From positions 3,286,001-3,350,000 of the forward strand of contig JAETXT010000009.1 of NCBI GenBank assembly GCA_019188255.1: DNA of 64,000 bases, read 5' to 3'. The position numbers and the translations under genes were made by a program. This document shows positions 12,956 through 24,636 of the stretch, in pieces (positions within the stretch are counted from its first letter, which is position 1; the number at the start of each line of letters is the position of its first letter). The notes beneath the pieces were generated by a model. The model ran no database searches, was not told where the DNA came from, and saw only the letters and a program-made list of their open reading frames with translations. This DNA is from Verticillium longisporum. Its lineage: Eukaryota > Ascomycota > Sordariomycetes > Glomerellales > Plectosphaerellaceae.

Positions 12956-13432
12956 ATGACCGTATCCTCCCAGTCCGTCGACTTCCACAGTCAGCCCTCG
13001 GCCGCAGCACCGCCCACCACCGTCACCATCCCCCCCCTCACACCGACGTCGGGCTCGACCTCGTCCACAGACCCCTCGCCCACCACCACCTCGCCCACCC
13101 TCGCAGACCACCGCCCCTCAATCGCAAAGGCCTACACGGCCCCGCCCCCGCTGGATCGCCAGTTCCCCAAGCCCCCGTCCGACATTGACCTCACCGAGGC
13201 CCTCCGCCGCGCCCCCGGCCGCTGGACCATTCAGGGCAGCATCAGCGCCAAGGAGGCCGCGCCGCGCCAGCCGCGCGCCGATCGCGACATTGAGCAGCTC
13301 AAGGCCCAGCGCATCATCGACCTCGAGACTGCCAAGGCCCAGCTGTTCGCCTACAGCGACAGCATGCAGGAGGAGGTCGTTGCGCGCGAGAGGCTGCGTC
13401 GGACGCAGAGCATCGCCAAGAAGACGGCTTAG
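12956..13432 (+). CDS. Small conserved fungal protein of unknown function
   Basis: Single-exon gene for 158 residues, starting at MTVSSQSVDF. An in-frame extension upstream lacks conserved character, and ACGTAAACATGAC gives a reasonable start context. The first 70 residues are Pro/Ser/Thr-rich and probably disordered. The second half holds a compact conserved-looking block with PPLDRQFPKPPSDIDLTEAL, RRAPGRWTIQGSISA and a charged helix DIEQLKAQRIIDLETAKAQL. There is no signal peptide or membrane segment. I do not recognise a named domain and propose no function. Confidence 0.7.
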   Translation: MTVSSQSVDFHSQPSAAAPPTTVTIPPLTPTSGSTSSTDPSPTTTSPTLADHRPSIAKAYTAPPPLDRQFPKPPSDIDLTEALRRAPGRWTIQGSISAKEAAPRQPRADRDIEQLKAQRIIDLETAKAQLFAYSDSMQEEVVARERLRRTQSIAKKTA

Positions 13433-13794
13433 ATACCAGCACACGGGTATAAGATGTGCGACTCGTACCAAAAAAAAACTCTAAAAAACTGAAAGCCCAG
13501 TTTCAAAACGGAACTCGGACGCTCGATCCTTTGAGAAATGGCGTTGCACGAGTGAGGCGCAGCGAAGAGGACATGATCAACGACAGGCGACGACGGACGG
13601 AGTTCTTTATGCAGGGTTCAGCAGTTTTAGTAAAGAGAGATAGTGTACAGTACCAATGAAATTTCTCAATGTCCCATGACAAGCGGCTCACGCCCCCCCT
13701 CGTGACACATATATCTAGATATATATATAGATAGATATATCACAGCTCCTTCGGCACAGATGGCAGTCGCGAGACATGTCCCGAGCAGCCGCCT
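13433..13794. other. Short convergent intergenic spacer with an AT dinucleotide tract
   Basis: This space lies between two convergent genes. It contains an A-run shortly after the stop codon and a (TA)n/GATA tract at 13709-13740, consistent with 3'-UTR and polyadenylation sequence. Nothing else is seen. Confidence 0.5.
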
Positions 13795-14527
13795 CTACGA
13801 GAGGCGCGATCCCAGCGTGAACCCGTAGGCGATGGTCGCGATGAACGTGCCCAGGTTCAACAGCGACGAGATGCCGTGCATCTTGCCGAAGCGCTTGTTC
13901 AGCGCCTGCATCTCCTGCGAGTGGGGCGCCGGATCGTAGCTCTTCTTGCCGTCCTTCTTCTCTGTTCTGCTGTCAGTCGTCTGCTTTCTCGTTGCACCCA
14001 CGGGGCGGAGAGGCGGGTGAGGGGTCATGCGTCAGACCTTGGGCGTAGCGGGCAGCCATGATCTTCTGCGTCGCAGGCAGGACCACCAGCAGGTTGACGG
14101 CGGCGGTGACGAAGATCGTGGCAATGGGCAGCAGGGTGCCGCGGAAGTTTGATTCGTCGAGAAGTCCGCCGAGGCCGGAGGCAACGCCAAGCGGGTTGCT
14201 GCTCCCGGGGTAGGTCAGGGCGAGGATGGCGGGGAGGGCCGTCTGCAGGGCGAAGTAGATGGGGAAGAGGGCATTCTGGGCGGCCGAGAATGAGGGGCGC
14301 TCGAGCACGCGGAACATGGTGATGCCATTGACGAAGGACTGAAGGGTCAGCAGAGAGCTCGGCCGTCAGATCTTAAGCAGGCGCCTACGTGGAAGAAGGT
14401 CGTTCCTAGGAGCGTGCCGTAGCTGTTGATCGTTAGCGCCAGTGAGACTCCTGAGTTACTGCAAGCAGGGGCTCGCCTACGAGATGATGTGGTACGGTGC
14501 CGGGGAAAAGAAGATGGAGCCCGCCAT
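13795..14527 (-). CDS. TMEM205-like (DUF4149) membrane protein
   Basis: Small polytopic membrane protein of the DUF4149/TMEM205 family; its biochemical role in fungi is unknown. Exons on the minus strand: 14481-14527, 14389-14422, 14038-14338 and 13795-13961, giving 182 residues, the family size. Diagnostic parts are SYGTLLGTTFFHSFVNGITM near residues 16-35, FSAAQNALFPIYFALQTALP, an LLPIATIFVTAAVNLLVVLP membrane segment and a second half with NKRFGKMHGISSLLNL ending in a further hydrophobic stretch. The start MAGSIFFSPAPYHIIS fits. All introns have GTAGGC or GTCTGA donors and CAG acceptors, and the reading is open throughout. Confidence 0.9.
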
Positions 14528-17500
14528 TTTCGACACAGAAGCAACGAGGGTGCACTGTTTTGGTAAGCTTGTGTTGTGTGAAGGCAGAGAGAAGACTATG
14601 ACATGAGGCGCTTAAGATAAAGTACCTGTTCTCATGAGAGCAAGTTGTAGTCGTCAACACTCCATGGTCCGATACGTCACGGCAGTTGAGGTCCCCACTG
14701 CTGCGGGTCATGCCTAATTAGTAAGGCAGGCCAGACACAGGCGGCTACAAGGCACGGCCACAGGGCAGGCCATGCCATTCGGATCACTCACTTACCTGAA
14801 CACCTCTACACGAACATCATCAGGGCTCACGTAGTGGAGGACGTGAAGGCGGAGTTGGGCAGTAGACGCTAGTCACATTTCCCGATCATCTCTCCAAGGC
14901 GAAGCGAGCGACTTTAGGTGATGGGGCAACACAAGTGATCATGCCATACTCGGACGCATTCATGTAGGAGGTACTTTCGGCCTGGTATGTAATAAACCAA
15001 AATGCACATTTTTTTATCTGCATATACCTCTGGCGAGTACTTTCGCATTGGCGCTGTGTGTTGCCGATCAGGCAAGGTTCTGTTCTGTGACCCAGGAGTA
15101 CTTTCATCCCAAATGTGGAGTCCTCATTTGATGCATTTGTTCTGTCGTTATCGCCCCGGTAAGACTCCTTACCGATGCTGGATCTGACCAATTACCTTCG
15201 TTTGGACTTCTGGAAGTCTCCTTTTGTACCTTAACAACAATCAATCCACTTTGTTCAATTCCGTGGTGACACTGTGCTCGCCTCACGCCCCTGATCCCAA
15301 TTGTCTTCCCATATACTACAAGCAGCGCCACAAGAAGGTTATCTGTCTTGGACCGGTGTGGGTCATCCCGACGTTTGTCCAAGAATGGCCATGGTCGGAC
15401 ATCAACCACAGAGAGAGCTCGCGGCTAAGCTCCTATGAGAGCGACCATACTTGAAGTGGTATTTTCGAAGCGTCCCAGTGATGCAGCAGCGGCATGCGGC
15501 GTCGCTGGCACAGGCCTCTTTCTTGTACCTGCCAGAGCCACTTTTGCTGAATCTGGTCTGGCAGTCGTCGGGTTCAATGCCGATAGCCTGGTTCTCAGTA
15601 CGCTCCATTCATCGCCCCGAAATCGACCTGAGCCACTTGGTACTCTATGCAAACCTCAGTCATCTATCACGGTAAACGGCTGGGGGGTTCAAAGTGGTGT
15701 TGGAAGTATTGCCGCCCCAAGTGATTCTCGCTTCAACCACTTGCGTCTGATGCGAGGAGATCCTTCTTCATGAACGAATGAGTCAAGAGGTCTGCCATCA
15801 GGCTCCGTCCATCGGGATGTGTTACGATCATCTTCTTGATCGGGTCAAGGAAAACGTCGCTCTCCTCATCATACGCGTGCCTACACGACCTTCGGTTCGC
15901 CTCACGCGCTTCCCAGGCTTGAGACCGGTCAAAGGAGACTAGACCTGGAGACTGTTAGTTTCTCCATTGCAGCGAAGAAGAAATATCAGATGGAACGCAC
16001 CATTTCCATCGTGGTGATCCCGCTTCTTAATTGATGATTAATTCATTGTAGATGGGGCGAGTGTGAGTAAAAAGGAGAGCGTGACGGCAAATACTTCGAG
16101 ACCAAACAGCATGCATCAAAACCAGCCCATAAGTGAGCGGTCAGAATCCAGAACACCCAACACCCAATGGCCGGGAACCGCGCTTGCGTCAATGACCAAA
16201 ACCCTGCCATTGATCGATCCAAACGATTCACTTCCCACGCGATGAGTAAACCATTCACACCAAAAGAGGCCGCAATCTAGCTGATAAGTAGGCTTGTCTA
16301 TTTATCTACATTCTTCAGCCGCCAGAGGCTGCGCCGCTCCATCCATGAGTGCTACTTCTTTGATACAGTAGCGTCACAAGCTACCTGGTGAAGACACACA
16401 GCTGCCCGGCGGAACCGCAATCATGGTGAAGAGGTGGTGGTCCCTTTTAAGCAACGCGCGCACCTCAACGGGTGCGGAGAAGGTCGCGCAGTCGATCAAT
16501 GGAAGTACTTCCCAGGCCTGTCCATACATCTGACCGAAAAAAATGGCACCCACCTGCTGCTCGCGCGGAAGCGAGCCTTAACTCGCAGTATTTCGTAGCG
16601 CTGCCGTCAGTTTAAACCCCTTATTGCAATAGTTCGCGGTTGGGAGAGTACTCTGTATGAGGCAAAAAAGGGGTGGTTCAACGAACGTGAGGGACCTTGT
16701 CGTTGTCGTATTGCCTGGCTCGCGAAAGAGAATGGTCGAGTTCGACGAGCTTGGCCATCTCGCGCGCTGGCCGTACATGAACTAGCTCAGAGCAACCAGG
16801 TAAGGCAAGTCGGGGCGACGTAGCCCGAAAGAGCAAGCTTCGGTTTCGGTTTCGGGGTGGCAGGGGAATCCGCAGGGATGTCGGGAATACGAGGTTCCAG
16901 TACTTGGTAAACCACACCTTGGTACCTCTCGAATGCAAGGCTCTCGCCCCTCCAACACCGTATACCACGGACTAATACATGGCGAAACTGCGTCGGACTA
17001 ACTCATATTGATTCGCTGCCACTTGCCACAGGCAGCACAGCTTGGCTTGGAGTGGTCCTTTCCGGAAATTTGGGTTGCAGGGTCTCTTACTTGACAGGCG
17101 TGCTGTGGGGATGAGCTGAACTAAGGCTTGTTTGTTCATGCGACTGCAAGATGGAAGCTTGGCGCGCTTTCATGATGAACAACCCAAGAACCCCAGGACA
17201 GGGCACATTCATGGTCTGCACTGGCAAACAAGCTTCGATGAAGCTAGATAAGTTTAAACCGCAGAAACGCTAGAATCTTGGTTGACCGCGGAAAGTCCCC
17301 CCCCCAGAAGCCGCACAACTAACGAGACCCCATTCAACAAGCCCCGAAGCAGTTGACACAACAGCATAGCAATTTGAGGGCGTCGCCGAATGCTCCATTC
17401 GCGGAAAGAGGCGTCTCCACGACTAAAGTGACTAGCCAGGGCTGGAGGTGGCGGGGGCGGCGGGTTCGGTCAGGCATCTAGTCCCCTTGGTAGGTCAAAT

Positions 17501-18087
17501 CAGGGATCGCCTTGATCGAAATGCTCAGGAATCTCAAGCCTCGGCCGCCGCCCTATGTTTAACACACGGATCTTGCGTGCTCCTTTTGTCCATCAGTAAT
17601 CTGGGGTAGCGATGTCCCGCAGCTTGGCCAGGTACCGCTCGAATGGGAAGCTCACTGCCGATCAAGTGAATGCAGTGCCATGTCTGCATAGGGCGCGCTT
17701 TTAAATCTGACAGCTGGGTTTCCGTATTGCAACAATCAAGATCAGTTCCACCAATCTACATTCTAGCCGGGGATACGACCCTGCCTGACAGATTTGATCC
17801 AGGGCCTCAGAGGCACACACCGTCTTCGCTCCTTCGGGGGGCCGGTCGGTTGGCCCCGTAGCTTGTTCGAGGTAGATCAATGGAATAATGCTCCGCCAAT
17901 GGAGATCCATGATTCTGGGCAGCGCATCCAATCTGGGCATGGTGGCCCGTGATTGACGGAGGCGATCTCGCATCGGGGCATGTTCTTGAGCGGACATCCA
18001 GCGTCAAGAGAGTCGTCTAGTACCTCGAACTCCGCGGCATTGTGTCAGGCATGATGGAGCTGGAGTTCACTCCGGAAACCTCTTGAA
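14528..18087. other. Gene-poor block, no recognisable genes
   Basis: About 3.5 kb with frequent stops in all frames, lower GC than its surroundings over much of its length, and no ORF resembling a known protein. It may be degenerate former coding or repeat sequence, but no terminal repeats, transposase or reverse-transcriptase motifs can be seen. The last 100 bp lead into the pectate lyase promoter. Confidence 0.5.
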
Positions 18088-18096
18088 TATAAAAAA
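18088..18096 (+). promoter_or_regulatory. TATA box of the pectate lyase gene
   Basis: A TATAAAAAA element lies about 105 bp upstream of the start codon, a usual distance for a strongly regulated secreted-enzyme gene in ascomycetes. Confidence 0.55.
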
Positions 18097-18192
18097 GGAC
18101 AGACAAGAACCGGAGGCGGCTGGCGGCACTCGACTTCCTGATCAACTGCTTTTTAGAGTGGATTGTTCCTGATCTGTCACTGCCTTGTCAAT

Positions 18193-19055
18193 ATGAAGTT
18201 CTCCACTGCCGTCGCCGCCGCTGGCATGTCCAGCCTCGTTTCCGCGCAGACTCTGAACATTCCCACCCGAACCGGCAACATCATCTCTCTCCCCCGGCCT
18301 TCCTACATTTCTGGCGCCAAGGACTTCAACAACCAGGAGTTCGACCGCGGTCGGAGCTGTGAGTTCGGTCTCGACGTCAGTGTCGAAGAGCCAGTCTTCG
18401 TCCTGGAGGACGGCGCGTCCATCAGCAATGTAAGCCGAGAACAAAGGAAGCAGACTACCAAATGAGAGGCTGACGAGTCTTGCGCCTTGACAGGTCATCA
18501 TCGGTGCTCGCCAGGTTTATGGAGTTAGCTGCAAGGGTAGCTGCACATTGACCAACGTCTGGTTCCGCGATGTTTGTGAAGGTGAGCCCGCGCCCTTTGG
18601 TCTGCCTCTACCTGTCGGCGGTCGGACTGACGCGTCGACCCCATACAGATGCCATCGCTGCCCTCGGAACGGGTAATGTCCTCGTCAAGGGCGGTGGTGC
18701 CCGCAACGGTGCCGGCGACATCATCAGACACAACGGCCGCGGCACTGTCACGGTCGACAGCTTCACCGTCGTCGACTCGGGCAGGCTCTACCGCAGCTGC
18801 GGCGACTGCTCCAACAACGGCGGCCCGCGCAACGTTGTCGTCAAGAACGTCAAGGTTTCTGGCCTGAAGTCGGAGCTTGTCGGCATCAACTCGAATTTTA
18901 ATGACGTTGCCACTGTGTCTGGGTCGTGTGGTACCTCCAGCAAGGTGTGCCAGGAATACCGCGGCGTCGCCAAGGGATCGAGCAGCTACAAGGTCACCAC
19001 CACGGCCAACTGCCAGGGTGCGCAGGGCAAGCTGGCCAACCTTCCTGCTTGTTGA
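18193..19055 (+). CDS. Secreted pectate lyase, polysaccharide lyase family 3
   Basis: Extracellular enzyme cleaving polygalacturonate by beta-elimination in a calcium-dependent way. Exons 18193-18429, 18494-18581 and 18649-19055 give 243 residues. A signal peptide [18 protein letters not shown] ends at about residue 18. The PL3 beta-helix core shows [41 protein letters not shown], a [18 protein letters not shown] block and the paired LYRSCGDC and CGTSSKVC cysteine motifs, all typical of PelD-like fungal enzymes. Length matches the family and there is no linker or carbohydrate-binding module. Reading frames are intact. It is the only secreted plant-polymer-degrading enzyme in the window. Confidence 0.95.
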
Positions 19056-19682
19056 GTGTGATCATGTGGCAGTGCGCTTGCCAGACACGGCCGATTTCGG
19101 GCTGCCCTACTTTTGTGTCATAGCTAGAATATCATCCCCCACGCCAGATAACGGCTCTGTGAATGGACAGACATGCCAGTGGTCACGAATATGATCACAA
19201 ACATACCATGAACTCTACTTCTCCGCCTTCAGAACATTGAGCCCCTGGTGCTAGGGTTCTATAGGCCCACTCCGTTGTTGGACTGCCGATCTGTCATGAC
19301 CTTGAAGACGCGTATTTCAGCAGATAGCAGCTCCGTGCGGTGACTGGCAGGTGGCCTTTTCCGAGTTGCATCGCAGACTGGACCACGCCATGCGTCAGGC
19401 TGAATTGCGTATTTCCATGAAGAGACATGAAGTCAGTGCATGAGGCTGAATGACGAAATATCCGAAGCGTCAACTACAATGTGGGAAGAGTCGGACTTGA
19501 TTACTTCTGATCCCGACTGACTGACCCAGAGATTCCCCAGATTCGGAACTGTAACAGCCCCCCACCTACTATCCGTGGGGTGGGGGCTCTGCACTGCAAA
19601 TCACTTGGGTCCCTACCTCAACAGTGCCGTAGCGGACATTGGAGAACATGAGTATCCCAAAATTGCCGCAATTCAACAATCC

Positions 19683-19763
19683 GGCCAGGTGGTGGAGTGG
19701 TTAACACGTACCCCTGCTAAGGGTATCTCTCCGGAGGCGCAAGTTCGAATCTTGTCCTGGTCG
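19683..19763 (+). tRNA. tRNA-Ser(GCU)
   Basis: The sequence folds as a type-II tRNA. The 7-bp acceptor stem pairs GGCCAGG with CCTGGTC (one G-T pair), with discriminator G at 19763. The anticodon arm TACCC-CTGCTAA-GGGTA has anticodon GCT. A long variable arm (TCTCTCCGGAGGC) marks a serine tRNA. The T arm is GCAAG-TTCGAAT-CTTGT. No intron is present, and a T-rich pol III stop follows at about 19766. Confidence 0.93.
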
Positions 19764-20173
19764 ATTTCTTTTGCCAATTTGGTTCATTGTCGATGTAATC
19801 TTTAATAATTTTGGTGCCGAAGTTACGAAGTCGAACAGTGAGCTGCTGGACTGAATATGGTCGAGGACTCTTTGTTGGGTTCCCCGCGACGCCGGATCAC
19901 GTGGCACCGTGTTGAACACAGAACACAGGCGCGACATGGGCTGCGCTAGACGTGTCGCAGGGGCCATCTCATCACTCAGACTCAGCTCACTCGCACCCCA
20001 GCCAGCCCGTTGTCTGCCTAAAACGTCTGGTCAGTACAGGCGACTTGCTGCCTGCAGCTGTATGCTTCCATGTCATAGACATTTTCTTCGATACGTGCTG
20101 GGACTCATACCCTCTGCATTTCTTGCCATTCTTTTCACCATTTCTTTTTGCAACCTTCACGCACGCATTCGCC

Positions 20174-22705
20174 ATGGCCGACAAACAGGCCACTGTCTTC
20201 ATCGTCGACCTCGGCTCGTCAATGGCCGACTGCCACAATGGTCGCATCGAATCCGACCTCGACTGGAGTATGCGCTATGTCTGGGACAAGATATCAACCG
20301 TCGTTGCAGCCTCACGTAAAACATGGACCATTGGTGTTGTCGGTCTTAAGACCGACGAGCCGCGACACCTCCTCCAGGATGAGGAAGGCTACGAGAACAT
20401 CTCTGTACTGCAGGAGATTGGCCCCATGTCCATGAACTCACTCAAAGAGCTGCAGGACGTCATTGTGCCCTCTGAAACGCACACTGGAGATGCAGTGTCG
20501 GCCATCGTCATTGCCGTGGACATGATGGAGAAATACACCAAGGCGCTGAAGTATGCACGAAAGATATATCTCATCACTGACGGCACGGGTCCCATTGATG
20601 GAGATGACTTTGAAGACATTACGAAAAAGATCAACCACGACGGTATCGAGCTGATTGTACTGTGAGACATGCCAGCCATGACACCCCCGTTTCCAGACTG
20701 ACAGCCGTAGGGGTGTGGATTTTGACGACGCGGAATACGGATTCAAGGAAGAGGACAAGCCAAGTCTGAAGGCAAGTCAGCCCCGACCACACTCTGACGA
20801 GTCTGGCACTAACTCTTTTCTCAAGAAAGAGAATGAACGCCTTCTCAAGGACCTCGTGTCCAAATGCAAGGATGCCCAGCTGGCCACCATCGCCGAAGCC
20901 ATTGACGAGCTGGACACGCCCCGCCTCAAACCCGTGAGGCCCTACAAGTCGTACGACGGCCCGTTGACTCTCGGCGATGTCAAAGACCCCAAGCATCCCT
21001 CACCCATGGTCATCAACGTCGAGCGCTACTTCAAGACGAAACTGGCCAGGCCACCCCCCGCGTCCACCGTGGTGCTGAGGACAGAGCCTGGCCCCTCACA
21101 GGCCGCCGAAGGGGAGGGCATGGAAGGCGTCGAGTCATCGCTGAACTTTGGCGCCATTCGACAAGCTCGTTCATACAAAGTCAACGACCCGGATGCACCC
21201 GGTGGCAAGCGAGACGTCGAGTTCGACTCCTTGGCGAAGGGCTACGAATACGGCAGGACTGCGGTCCATATCAGCGAGTCGGAGTGGAACATGACCAAGA
21301 TTGAGACCACCAAAGCGTTCGAGATTGTTGGTTTCATCCCGGCCGACAAAGTGAGCCGAAATCTCATTAGTACCCATTGCCGCCGAACGTACTGACAAGC
21401 AGCCTCAGTTTGAACCCTTCCTCAGCATGGGCGAGAGCTGTATCACAGTGAGCCGCAAGCACGACGACAAGTCGCAGCTCGCCCTATCCTCGCTCATCCA
21501 CGCCCTTTACGAGCTCTCTTCCTACGCTGTCGCGCGCATTGTCCTCAAGGATGGAAAGGAGCCGCAACTAATCCTCCTGGCGCCTGGCATCGAACCCGAC
21601 CTGGAGTGCCTCTATGATGTCCCCCTCCCTTTTGCTGAAGACGTCCGCGGTTACCAGTTCCCTCCCCTTGATCGCGTGGTCACAGTCAGCGGCCAAACTC
21701 TGACAAAACATCGCCTGATCCCTGATGACGAGCTGAACGATGCCATGAGCGACTTTGTCGACGCGATGGATCTGGACACGTTTGTGAAGGACGAAGATGG
21801 GTAAGCTCTTCGCAACAGAATGCCATGACTTCCACAGATCTGACGCAAAAGACAGAGGAGAACCCACAGAATATGCCCCCATCGACGAATCCTTTAACCC
21901 GGCTATCCACCGTATCAACCAGGTCGTCCGCGATCGCGCCATCAAGCCGACAGGCGACATTGAGCCCATCCCTCGCGTCCTCCTCCGCTACGCCGAGCCA
22001 CCAGAAGATCTCCTCACAAAGGCAAAGGCTGACATGAAGGCTCTCATCAAGGCAGCCGAAGTCAAGAAGGGTACGCTCGCGCACCCGTGGCCCTCCCCCC
22101 CAACCCCACTGGACACATCCACTGACACGCTCGCAGTTCCTCCCAAGGCAAAGAACAAGCGCAACCGCGATGCCGCCAAGCCTCTGTCCGGCCTCGACAT
22201 CGATGCACTTCTCGGCTCTCTCCCGAAACGCGCCCGTCTTGTGTCCCGTGACAATGCCGTTCCCGAATTCAAGCAGGCCTTGACGAGCGCAACCGACGTT
22301 GCTGCGATTGAGGAGGCGGCATCCCAGATGGGCGAGGTCATTCGCGGCCTCGTCACTGACAGCTTTGGCGATGCGGAGTATAACCGTGCCATCGAAGCGC
22401 TCGGCGTCATGCGCACGGAGCTCATTAACATGGAGGAGCCTGCGATGTACAACGACTTCATCAAGGACTTCAAGACGAGGTTGCTCGCGGGGGAGTTTGG
22501 GGGTGATCGGAGGGAGATGTGGTGGCGTGCGCGGACAGGTCGACTGGGTCTGATCGACTCGGCGCAAAGTGAAGTGTCTGAGGTCACGAGCGAACAAGCT
22601 GCTGAGGTAAGTTTCCAGTTCTCTCGTTGCAATACAAGCGCTGCAATCTGGTCAAGTTTGTCCCTTCTATTACTAACTTTTGCGTAGTTTCTCAAGTCCA
22701 AATAG
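20174..22705 (+). CDS. KU80: Ku80 subunit of the DNA end-binding Ku heterodimer
   Basis: Nuclear double-strand-break sensor that pairs with Ku70 to bind DNA ends for non-homologous end joining; also telomeric. Six exons: 20174-20661, 20711-21350, 21409-21800, 21838-22070, 22137-22606 and 22688-22705, together 746 residues. The N-terminal vWA-like domain (about 1-210) begins MADKQATVFIVDLGSSMADC and contains KIYLITDGTGPIDGDD. The Ku core beta-barrel covers roughly 230-480, including VHISESEWNMTKIETTKAFE and LSSLIHALYELSSYAVARIV, then the bridge EYAPIDESFNPAIHRINQ and a C-terminal helical region. The last exon encodes only FLKSK. Intron 3 is just 37 bp. No frame break is seen. It converges with the exonuclease-like gene 230 bp away. 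Confidence 0.96.
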
Positions 22706-22932
22706 ACCTGTATTTGCTGAGTTTTCTTTGCTTTTTGGGGTTATTTGCCCTCAATTGTACGATCAGAGAGCGGATCGGTTAGCTATGAGTGCCTATAAGA
22801 AGCCATCGCGAGGGTATCACCTCCCTTTCACCATCTCTCACTCCTGCCCTCGTGAAATTTCTCAGCAAAGTCAACCCTCTTGTCGGCCATATCAGTGACT
22901 GCCTCCGAATTCTCTCCATCTTCAAGCTGCTG

Positions 22933-24636
22933 TTAATCTATACGAGCGCGGACAGCCAAAGCAAGCATAGCCTGAAGCGTGTACGCAGCGTCGTTTCCAG
23001 CATTATGTAGGTTGCGAGTAGGGATCTCGAGGTCACCACAGACGGCGCCGAGGTTGCAGCCCGATGGACAGCTGCGCCAGGCCTGGTGCATGTCCTTTGT
23101 GTCGGCACAGCCTAGGAATCCCGGAAGCTGGCCAGGGTTGACATCAATATCTTGGAGGTAGTTGAGGTCAGCGGCAATGTCATGCCCGACGAGGATAAGA
23201 GTGCGATTGCGCTGCATCGGATTGGATGCCGGGGCAGCTGTATGCTGTGCGAGGAGAGCGCGGACTCGTCCAGTGAGCTCGCCAAGTCGAGGAGTTTCGC
23301 TTGTTCTGCTAAGGTCAGCCGAGGTTCGCGGCATTCAAAGTAACACGCCTCACCCAAAATTGAAGGCATCAGGACAGCCATGACAGTATTTGTAGTTGCG
23401 CTGAAATCGAGTCTCGTACACGAGAAGATGATGGTATTCGATCAAAGAGCTCCAGTTCTGGGCGTTGATGCCAGGAGGTACGTTGACGACCTCTCGCGTA
23501 TCAAGGATGGAAATGCCCACCTCGAGAATGACGCTGTGGGACTCCTCGGCAACCTCAATATCAACGGCCGCGAAGACTGCATCCAGCTCGCGGTCATGAG
23601 GGATGACTTGCTCGATGTCCACCTGACGCGCGCTGACGCCAGCTACGGGACGAAGACCAAGCATGCGTTGGACCGACCGGATGCCGTCCAGACGCCGCAT
23701 ATTGGCTTCCTCGCGGCGCTTGGCATTCTTCTCCTTCTTTGCCTCCTTTTTAGCGAACTTGAGTACATGGAGCTTGCGGACGAGGTCGTCTATGACGGCT
23801 TCAGAAACGCCTTTGCCAACATCGTCGTCATGATGAATAGGAGTTTTGAGGCGAATATTAGTGAAATCAGACTCGCAAATAGAGCGGCCAAGAAAACGGG
23901 GGCGTGGACTGCAGCCTTCGCCGAATTTGAGGTGGAACTTGCTCCCCGGCACGCCTGGTGGTATGGTCAGGCGAATCCCCGCAAGAGCGTTGACGATGCG
24001 AAGAAAGTGCTCAAACTGCACGGTGGGCACGAAGAGCTTGGGAGCTTCTTCGAGGGATCTTGGGTTGTAAAGATAGAAGCTTTCAATGTCAGTCTCTTTT
24101 GATGTCAAGATTGTAGAAGAAGCACTGTTTGCTTACAAGTCCCACGTATTGCCCTCGAGAATGTCCTCAAAATAGGGTTCGGCCTGATTGGTGTTAGAAC
24201 TTCATCAAGGCAACTTCCTAACTTCCTTGAGACCCAACCATACCCTTGGACGGTTCGCCTTCCCGATGTACATGGCAGGGTATGTCGTGGCCAACTCCCA
24301 AGGTGTGAAGGGTAAGCTCATGGCAAACAACTCGCCAGCTTTCAGGCCCTTGAACTGGTCGAACCCTTCGGTTCGCAGTTGCTGAGCCATTACTTCGCTT
24401 GGATCGCTTGTCGTGGGAGGAGTGTGGTTGAAAGGCTCGCTGGGTAAGCCTGGTACGTGGGTCGTCTTGGCGTTGGACTGTTGCTGATCGAAAGCCAGAT
24501 GTTGGGCAACGTAGTCCAGGTCGATGAAAGGGGGGTCCGTATAAGCAATAGGAGAAACGTTGCCGCTGACACAGGGCTGCTCAAGCCCAAGAAAGGTGTG
24601 TAGTAGCTGCCTTCTACGGGCTGAGTTGTATGCCAT
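22933..24636 (-). CDS. DEDDh 3'-5' exonuclease-like protein (Gfd2/YDR514C type)
   Basis: Fungal protein with an RNase H-fold exonuclease domain of the type found in yeast Gfd2 and Ydr514c; the nucleic acid substrate is not known. Exons on the minus strand: 24223-24636, 24137-24183, 23354-24079 and 22933-23308, giving about 520 residues. The acceptor of the last exon could be 3 bp further in. The DEDDh residues are visible: Asp and Glu in AAVDIEVAEES, Asp in LVGHDIAADLNYL, and His/Asp in NLHNAGNDAAYTLQAML, so an active enzyme is plausible. A Lys/Arg-rich coiled segment (KFAKKEAKKEKNAKRREE) precedes the domain. Catalytic activity is inferred. Confidence 0.82.

Noticed and set aside
21686..22597. 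303-codon minus-strand open frame across KU80
   Set aside because: Antisense shadow of the conserved Ku80 C-terminal exons, with no promoter or splice structure of its own.
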